Of a DNA stretch of 10,769 nt, positions 6,713-10,769 are shown in pieces. The notes beneath the pieces are model-generated. The model saw nothing but the letters and a program-made list of their open reading frames with translations, had not been told where the DNA came from and did not search any database. How positions within the stretch are numbered: the first letter of the stretch is position 1; every line of letters begins with the position of its first letter. The stretch is from Turicibacter sp. (GTDB taxonomy: Bacteria > Bacillota > Bacilli > MOL361 > Turicibacteraceae), in assembly GCA_030531025.1 (NCBI GenBank), contig JAUMTV010000102.1, forward strand, positions 1-10,769, given 5' to 3'. Both the position numbers and the translations under genes were made by a program.

Positions 6713-6777
6713 AAAAAGGACCAATTAGAGGTGTACCCTAGTTATTAGGGGGGTGGCACCATTCTTTGGTCCTTTTT
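6713..6777. terminator. Composite two-way terminator between convergent genes
   Basis: An outer perfect 12-bp stem (6713-6724 with 6766-6777; A5-GGACCAA) carries T runs outward on both strands, so it can end both the regulator gene and the minus-strand gene. Inside it are a second helix GGTG/CACC (6730-6733 with 6757-6760) and a third, CCCTA/TAGGG (6736-6740 with 6746-6750). The internal GGGTGGCACC resembles a T-box core but lies after the 5' terminator arm, so it is not a T-box. Confidence 0.85.
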
Positions 6778-6803
6778 CATTTGGTATTTAGTTAGTGTTA
6801 CGA

Positions 6804-7163
6804 TTAAATACCGTAATGAATCATCCATTTATTTTCTTTTATCGCATCAGATATTTTATTGATTAGTTTTAAAAGTTCATCTGATTGATAATTTCTATTT
6901 TCTTCAAGAATGATAGTTAAAAAGTGTTCAAGAGAACTAGGTGGGATTAAAGTGGTCCCATAATAGGCAAGATCTTTATAAGGATGATTAATATTATGGG
7001 CAAACGTTTCTAATGTTTTCATTTTATCACCAAATCCTTGATGATAGATTTCATCAATTAAATCTCCATCTACTGAAATACAATGATATTTTTCTGGCTC
7101 ATATTCATTTTCTTCATAGTCTTCAAGACAATCAATGATTCCAAATTGATGAGCATATGGCAT
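6804..7163 (-). CDS. Conserved hypothetical protein, 119 residues
   Basis: A soluble acidic protein with no signal peptide or membrane span. The opening MPYAHQFGIIDCLEDYEEN, the segment EPEKYHCISVDGDLI (22-36), the central AYYGTTLIPPSSLEHF (66-81) and the ending KWMIHYGI resemble an uncharacterised family I associate with Bacillota genomes. I know no established function and rest this on pattern memory, not a search. The start is supported by AGAGGGGG on the minus strand (7171-7177), a few bases before ATG. It converges with the response regulator on a shared terminator. A weak minus-strand promoter (TTGAAT, 17 bp, TAAACT) is possible upstream, where a palindrome AACTTAA/TTAAGTT (7196-7213) overlaps the -10. 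Confidence 0.75.
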   Translation of the reverse strand: MPYAHQFGIIDCLEDYEENEYEPEKYHCISVDGDLIDEIYHQGFGDKMKTLETFAHNINHPYKDLAYYGTTLIPPSSLEHFLTIILEENRNYQSDELLKLINKISDAIKENKWMIHYGI

Positions 7164-7312
7164 GATAACCCCCTCTATTTCGTACGATTTAGCTTAACTT
7201 AATTATTTAAGTTTACATCAAATCTAGAAAAGATTCAACGTCATAAAACTATAGTTGGTATGAAGTATGATTCTAAAGTTATTGTAGTGAAGTTTTGTTA
7301 AGTGAGTATGAG

Positions 7313-7343
7313 AAAAAACTATCTTTTAGAAGACAGTTTTTTT
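7313..7343 (+). terminator. Terminator-like hairpin ahead of the lipoprotein gene
   Basis: Thirteen base pairs with one A-C mismatch (7313-7325 with 7330-7342), a four-base loop and seven T at 7337-7343. No gene obvious to me ends just before it on the plus strand, so it is either an attenuator in the lipoprotein leader or the end of an unrecognised small transcript. An 18-codon ORF (ATG at 7308-7310) runs across it but lacks a good ribosome site. Confidence 0.55.
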
Positions 7344-7390
7344 CATATTTTGATATCTACGTGATTAAACTTTATTGAGGAGGCGATGGT

Positions 7391-7780
7391 ATGAATAAGG
7401 GTTTAATTGGAGTGGCGTTACTGCTATTTTTAGGTGGGTGTGGCCAAGTTACAAAAGAGGTTTCTTTGATAGATAGTGTTCACATTATATCAAATGAAGG
7501 TGGTACCACGCTAGAGAAGGTAGCGACTGTTATCCAAGATCCGTCGTCAATTGAAGAGCTCATCCGTATTCTTGACACCGCGAAAGTAGGAAATCTTATT
7601 CGAGATGATGAGTTATTGTTATCGCCAGCGGTCATTTATGAATTATACGAAGAAGATGAGTTAGTTCAAACATTAATGTTTAATGGAGAAGATACGTTAC
7701 GAATCTTCAAAGGAGGTCTTTGTTTTGAAGTTAGTTATGAAGATCGGACGTTATCTGATTGGTATGAACAGGTGAGATAG
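7391..7780 (+). CDS. Small predicted lipoprotein, function unknown
   Basis: 129 residues with a clear lipoprotein signal: MNKG, a hydrophobic stretch (about 5-15), then lipobox LGGC with Cys17. The mature domain of about 112 residues is acidic, has no recognised catalytic motif, and ends near SDWYEQVR. It is probably attached to the outer face of the cytoplasmic membrane. ATG follows AGGAGG (7378-7383) by seven bases. The acetyltransferase gene starts 13 bases after its stop, so the two are likely cotranscribed. I do not recognise the family, and no clear sigma-A promoter was found in the upstream 220 bases. Confidence 0.8.
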   Translation: MNKGLIGVALLLFLGGCGQVTKEVSLIDSVHIISNEGGTTLEKVATVIQDPSSIEELIRILDTAKVGNLIRDDELLLSPAVIYELYEEDELVQTLMFNGEDTLRIFKGGLCFEVSYEDRTLSDWYEQVR

Positions 7781-7793
7781 AAAGGGTGAAAGA

Positions 7794-8210
7794 ATGTTTT
7801 TAACAATTCCAACAAATGAAGAAGTTGAGTTTATAGATAAGTCTTTGATGACTTATAATGAGATGTGCGAACCATTTACACAAACTGTTCCCTTTATTTC
7901 AATTAATCGATGCCTAAAAAATGAAGCGGGGGAGGTGATAGCAGGAGTTTTAGCCATGCTTGTCTGCTGGCATGTGTTATATATTGATGCATTGTGGGTT
8001 GATCAAAGATATCGTCATCAAGGCTATGGAAGTCAGTTATTAGCAACTGTTGAACATGAAGCAAAGGCTTTAGGTGGGCATCTGGTTCATTTGTCAACAT
8101 TTGATTTTCAAGCTAAAGCTTTTTATATGATGAGGGGTTATGAAGTTTTTGGGGTTTTAGAAGATTGCCCAAAAGGACATTTAGAATATTTTTTAAAGAA
8201 AAAGCTCTAA
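7794..8210 (+). CDS. GNAT-family N-acetyltransferase
   Basis: A 138-residue cytosolic acetyltransferase using acetyl-CoA. Strand beta-4 (VLYIDALWVD, 61-70) leads into motif A with RHQGYGSQLL at 74-83, the pyrophosphate-binding Q/R-x-x-G-x-G loop. Motif B follows with STFDFQAKAFYMMRGYEVFG (101-120), then a C-terminal GHLEYFLKKKL, a pattern I associate with unassigned Bacillota GNAT proteins. AGGGTGA at 7783-7789 is the ribosome site, four bases from ATG. It probably forms an operon with the lipoprotein gene. The acceptor substrate (small molecule, peptide or protein N-terminus) cannot be inferred. No intrinsic terminator is obvious before the next promoter. Confidence 0.9.
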   Translation: MFLTIPTNEEVEFIDKSLMTYNEMCEPFTQTVPFISINRCLKNEAGEVIAGVLAMLVCWHVLYIDALWVDQRYRHQGYGSQLLATVEHEAKALGGHLVHLSTFDFQAKAFYMMRGYEVFGVLEDCPKGHLEYFLKKKL

Positions 8211-8241
8211 AGTAAAAGACTGAACACGCTTAACGTGGCAC

Positions 8242-8297
8242 CTTAAGAAATTATTAAGAATTATCATCGCAATTTTTTAAGATTCTGAGTGTATATT
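8242..8297 (+). promoter_or_regulatory. TTTAAG-array promoter of the first tiny membrane gene
   Basis: Half-sites CTTAAG (8242-8247) and ATTAAG (8253-8258) are 5 bp apart. After 17 bp comes TTTAAG (8276-8281), then exactly 10 bp, then the -10 TATATT (8292-8297). The proximal half-site takes the place of a -35 box, as in promoters activated by OmpR-family regulators. The same layout recurs at 9015-9070. Confidence 0.6.
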
Positions 8298-8332
8298 AGG
8301 GGATATCGATAAGTTAAGGAGAGCGATGAGTG

Positions 8333-8452
8333 ATGAAACGTAAAGTAGAGTATAAATATGAAGAAGAACCAATGAGTTTTGGTTATATTTTCAAAAATAT
8401 TCTGACGATTAGTTTAGTTGTTGCGGTCATGTTTCATTTTATTATAAAATAG
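8333..8452 (+). CDS. 39-residue single-pass membrane protein (first paralogue)
   Basis: A tiny protein opening MKRKVEYKYEEEPM and ending VMFHFIIK. The basic/acidic head (residues 1-20) faces a hydrophobic segment at about 21-38 that can span the membrane once, with a terminal lysine. It has 26 of 39 identical residues with the protein at 8581-8700, including RKVEYKY, IF-N and TI-LVV, so both are under coding constraint. AAGGAG at 8316-8321 lies 11 bases before ATG; a GTG one codon earlier (8330) is the alternative start. It is preceded by a TTTAAG-array promoter. I do not recognise the family. Possible roles include modulating a membrane sensor or transporter, or envelope stress; none is shown by the sequence. 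Confidence 0.8.
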   Translation: MKRKVEYKYEEEPMSFGYIFKNILTISLVVAVMFHFIIK

Positions 8453-8456
8453 TCGC

Positions 8457-8495
8457 CGAAAAATAATTTATTTTGTTGGAAAATGAAGTTTTTCG
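8457..8495. repeat. Hairpin between the two tiny genes
   Basis: CGAAAAA (8457-8463) pairs with TTTTTCG (8489-8495), and ATTTT (8470-8474) with AAAAT (8480-8484) inside it. The right arm lies within the spacer of the next promoter and no T run follows, so it is at best a weak terminator for the first tiny gene. Confidence 0.4.
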
Positions 8496-8503
8496 AGTAT
8501 AAT
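8476..8503 (+). promoter_or_regulatory. Upstream sigma-A-like promoter of the second tiny gene
   Basis: TTGGAA (8476-8481), a 16-bp spacer and a perfect TATAAT (8498-8503). Its start point would lie near 8510, just before the TTTAAG pair, so a protein bound there could block this promoter while serving the downstream one. Confidence 0.55.
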
Positions 8504-8513
8504 TGTAGATGAG

Positions 8514-8546
8514 GTTAAGAATCATTTAAGATCTCTTTGATAAAAT
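8514..8546 (+). promoter_or_regulatory. TTTAAG-pair promoter of the second tiny gene
   Basis: GTTAAG (8514-8519), 5 bp, TTTAAG (8525-8530), exactly 10 bp, then -10 TAAAAT (8541-8546). The distance from the proximal TTTAAG to the start codon is 56 bases, against 57 for the first tiny gene. The promoter may therefore have been duplicated with the gene. Confidence 0.6.
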
Positions 8547-8580
8547 GATGGGTAAAGAATATTAAGGGAGTGTCAATTAG

Positions 8581-8700
8581 GTGCAACGAAAGGTAGAGTA
8601 TAAGTATCAGGAAGAACGTATGACTGCAGGAGATATTTTTAGAAATATGGTGACAATCGGACTAGTCGTATCCGTTATGTATCACTTCGTAATTAAATAA
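8581..8700 (+). CDS. 39-residue single-pass membrane protein (second paralogue)
   Basis: Same length and architecture as the preceding tiny protein: head RKVEYKYQEERM, a membrane segment at about 21-38 (IGLVVSVMYHFV) and a terminal lysine. Most differences are conservative (K/R, I/V, F/Y, S/T), which argues for a working protein. The start is GTG, aligned exactly with the ATG of the paralogue, with AAGGGAG at 8564-8570 ten bases upstream. A strong terminator follows two bases after the stop. The gap of 128 bases between the genes contains a separate promoter, so each copy can be transcribed independently. Function is unknown. Confidence 0.8.
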   Translation: MQRKVEYKYQEERMTAGDIFRNMVTIGLVVSVMYHFVIK

Positions 8701-8701
8701 T

Positions 8702-8741
8702 AAAAAGAGATGATTCACAAATCAGAGATCATCTCTTTTTT
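8702..8741 (+). terminator. Terminator of the second tiny gene
   Basis: A 13-bp stem (8702-8714 with 8728-8740), a 13-base loop and a T run through 8741. The A-rich 5' side suggests activity in both directions. Confidence 0.9.
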
Positions 8742-9014
8742 ATTAAAGGACCTTATTAGTTATAGAAGCTTGATTTGTAAGAAATCAGTCTTGATAGACT
8801 ATGAATTAGAGTGAGAGTTTGAAATGTAATTTATTTTAGTATCTAAAGAGTTTGTGAACAAGAATATTAAAAAAAGTATATGGACTATGCTTGTAACAAT
8901 GAAGGTGGCTAAACAGAATGATTGATAAATGGTTTGTTTTGAAAAAGACATTTAGTCCATTTAGACAATAGTTTATAGTTAATAGTTAGGGACTTCTTGT
9001 ATAATAAAATTTAT
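8742..9014. other. Non-coding gap before the pseudo-kinase gene
   Basis: No credible ORF. An 8-bp perfect inverted repeat, ATGGACTA (8880-8887) and TAGTCCAT (8953-8960), frames about 80 bases with a weak inner AAACA/TGTTT pairing (8911-8915 with 8935-8939). A TATAAT at 9000-9005 could be the -10 of an extra promoter just upstream of the TTTAAG array; no clear -35 was found. Confidence 0.45.
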
Positions 9015-9070
9015 ATTAAGAAAAATTTAAGATTTATCTAAACTCTTTTTTAAGATTTATTGACTAAAAT
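9015..9070 (+). promoter_or_regulatory. TTTAAG-array promoter of the pseudo-histidine-kinase gene
   Basis: ATTAAG (9015-9020), 5 bp, TTTAAG (9026-9031), 17 bp, TTTAAG (9049-9054), exactly 10 bp, then -10 TAAAAT (9065-9070). These spacings are identical to the promoter at 8242-8297. A degenerate TCTAAA at 9037-9042 may be a further half-site in the array. Transcription would start near 9077. Confidence 0.65.
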
Positions 9071-9113
9071 GTGAGTAGCTTAAAAGAGCGTAGTTGAATA
9101 GGAAGGTGATTGA

Positions 9114-10718
9114 ATGAAAGCAACTTTAAATATAGGAAAAAAAGTGATTGCAGCACTTATTCTACTAGTGATGATAGCAGGGGGAGCAATCGGTATTTAT
9201 CAGCAGTATCCAAACATCGTGAAACAGTCTGAAAAATTAGCAGGAAACTATTTTGATACGATGAGTTTTATGAGTACTTTATCTGATGGAATGCAGTATT
9301 TAGCGTTTGAAGCTTCCGGTGATATTATGATAAGCGATGAGGTTCCAGGAAGTGTCTCTTATGGTAGCAGTTGGATCAATGCCAATGTTGATGAGTTAGA
9401 TTATTATATCAAACAATTAGAGAGTGAAAAAGTATTAGAACGAAATGCAACTTTATTAGCAAAAGTATTTGAAGGAGAAGAAGAGATTTCATCAAAGGAA
9501 GTGACTTCACATTATCAATTTATTATTGAAGTCGAATTTGATGAAAGTGGAAATCTTCAGATCAAACAGGTTTATGGAGCTGACGAATTTAGTATCAAAA
9601 CATCGTTAGAAGAATCAAATTTCTTTTATTCATACCAGCCGAAAAATGTAAAGATGATTTTAGGAATTCCAAAAGAATTACCTCAAAACGGATTCTTTGC
9701 AAGAGACTATCACTATCATCTAGAGGATGGATATATCGTTTTTACGATTCCATACTTAGTCCTCACTGCCGTTATAGTGATGCTCATTATTTTGATTGTG
9801 CCATTTGCATGGTTTAATCAGTTAGCCATCGTGAGAGGATTGATGCATGTTCCTCTTGAATTACGTTTCTTATTTGTGATTGGGACAATCTTTGCTGTGA
9901 TGGGAGCTCCATTTTTAGTTTATTTCACACATTCAGGTCAATTGTTAGAATTAATGGATTGGTATTTTGGAATTGAGTTAGCTTCTTGGTCAGTAGGGAG
10001 TATCAATTTAATTTGCTGGGGTGGATTTATAGCTGTTATTACGCTTCATGCATTGTATATTAAAGAATTTTTTGTGATTGGTCCATGGCAAATGATTCGT
10101 CGTCATACAATTTTAGGACAATTAATTTGGCTTTGGCGTCGTCCAAAAGTGGTGACAAAAACTGTAGTTGAGGAGAAGGTTATGACTCAAGAGGATCCAC
10201 GTGTTGCTGTCATGGTGTCGCAGTTAGCATTGTTTAAAGAGACACTTATTAAGTTTGAGTCACGTTTAAATGGAGTTGAAAGAGTAGAGGAAGTCGTTGA
10301 GCAGCTAGGGACAATGATTCAATTGTGTGAGTTTAATCAACCAATGAAAAGGATTGATTTAACGAAGCTTATTTCAGATACGATGGTTTCACTTGAAGAG
10401 CAGTTTATCCCGCTTGAAGTAAAAGTAAGATTTCCTAAAGAAAATATCTTCATGACGTGTCATGAATCATCGATGAAGCTGTTAATTCAAACCTTATTAG
10501 AAGAGATTTCAAGTGATGCCTTAGATCATTCACGTGTTTATTTAGAAATGATGTGTGAAGATGAGCAGGTTAAATTAATTACGCGCAGTGTCCTAAAGGA
10601 TGAGGCAAATTCGACTCAATTAACGGCTTTAGAAGCGTTAGTTGAACAACAGTGTGGAACGCTTGAGACATTAATTGATGGTGATTTAATGAAATTGACA
10701 ATCACTTTAAAGAAATAG
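9114..10718 (+). CDS. Four-pass membrane protein with a degenerate histidine-kinase-like C-terminus
   Basis: 534 residues. Membrane segments lie at about 9-29, 208-230, 251-273 and 296-318. An outside domain (about 32-206) follows the first, and the cytoplasmic tail is 319-534. The tail has a long helical stretch (about 362-405) and then IDLTKLISD (414-422), like the region after the dimerisation helices of sensor kinases. It ends in QQCGTLETLIDGDLMKLTI, recalling the last strand of HATPase_c domains in Bacillota kinases. I see no H-box (SHELRTP-like), and the N-box and DxG/GxG ATP-lid motifs are missing. Overall length and layout fit a sensor kinase that has lost catalysis, so it may act as a scaffold, ligand sensor or inhibitor. 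ATG follows GGAAGGTG at 9101-9108. It has its own TTTAAG-array promoter and terminator. The kinase ancestry is inferred from layout and the two matching segments. Confidence 0.7.
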   Translation: MKATLNIGKKVIAALILLVMIAGGAIGIYQQYPNIVKQSEKLAGNYFDTMSFMSTLSDGMQYLAFEASGDIMISDEVPGSVSYGSSWINANVDELDYYIKQLESEKVLERNATLLAKVFEGEEEISSKEVTSHYQFIIEVEFDESGNLQIKQVYGADEFSIKTSLEESNFFYSYQPKNVKMILGIPKELPQNGFFARDYHYHLEDGYIVFTIPYLVLTAVIVMLIILIVPFAWFNQLAIVRGLMHVPLELRFLFVIGTIFAVMGAPFLVYFTHSGQLLELMDWYFGIELASWSVGSINLICWGGFIAVITLHALYIKEFFVIGPWQMIRRHTILGQLIWLWRRPKVVTKTVVEEKVMTQEDPRVAVMVSQLALFKETLIKFESRLNGVERVEEVVEQLGTMIQLCEFNQPMKRIDLTKLISDTMVSLEEQFIPLEVKVRFPKENIFMTCHESSMKLLIQTLLEEISSDALDHSRVYLEMMCEDEQVKLITRSVLKDEANSTQLTALEALVEQQCGTLETLIDGDLMKLTITLKK

Positions 10719-10757
10719 AAAAAAGTCAGACTAGTTTAGATTAGTCTGACTTTTTTT
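10719..10757 (+). terminator. Terminator of the pseudo-kinase gene
   Basis: A stem of 15 bp (10719-10733 with 10742-10756; core GTCAGACTA/TAGTCTGAC), an 8-base loop and seven T at 10751-10757. It starts directly after the stop codon, so no downstream gene is cotranscribed efficiently. Confidence 0.93.
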
Positions 10758-10769
10758 ATTGAAAAGATA

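Noticed and set aside
6746..6772. GGGTGGCACC resembling a T-box core
   Set aside because: The 5' arm of the terminator lies before it, there is no stem I, and no gene follows on that strand.

Overview
The window looks like chromosomal DNA of a low-GC Bacillota (Firmicutes) bacterium. The evidence is AT-rich sequence, strong AGGAGG-type ribosome binding sites, many U-tailed intrinsic terminators, a tRNA-sensing T-box leader, lipoprotein signal peptides with no outer-membrane genes, and TTG/GTG starts. The flavour recalls Turicibacter or Erysipelotrichia-like gut Firmicutes, but that placement is only an impression. No rRNA, tRNA, CRISPR array or complete insertion sequence was seen.

Layout: (1) 1-1110: the terminator of an upstream gene, a 131-bp MITE-like element with an 8-bp target duplication, a siroheme-pathway dehydrogenase/chelatase gene, then about 290 bp of non-coding DNA with two hairpins. 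(2) 1115-3794: a sigma-A promoter, a T-box leader with one specifier stem but two antiterminator/terminator switches, and a three-gene polar amino-acid ABC importer (lipoprotein receptor, permease, ATPase) closed by a terminator. The specifier reads best as CGC (arginine). (3) 3798-4854: a monocistronic APH-type small-molecule kinase. (4) 4855-6777: a long structured leader and a YesN-type (REC + AraC) response regulator whose phospho-acceptor aspartate is replaced by glycine, with no kinase beside it. (5) 6713-7390: a composite two-way terminator, a minus-strand conserved hypothetical gene, and an intergenic stretch with a terminator-like hairpin. (6) 7391-8210: a small lipoprotein and a GNAT acetyltransferase, probably an operon. 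(7) 8211-10757: two tandem 39-residue single-pass membrane protein genes that are paralogues, then a 534-residue four-pass membrane protein that looks like a histidine kinase with its catalytic motifs eroded.

The most interesting part is region 7. All three genes have the same promoter design: TTTAAG half-sites, exactly 10 bp, then a -10 box. Two of them also have an upstream NTTAAG-N5-NTTAAG pair at exactly the same 17-bp distance. This resembles binding arrays of OmpR-family response regulators such as CiaR of streptococci. It suggests that one regulator controls two tiny membrane peptides and a pseudo-kinase, possibly a feedback or sensing module at the membrane. The regulator itself is not in the window, so that function is inference.
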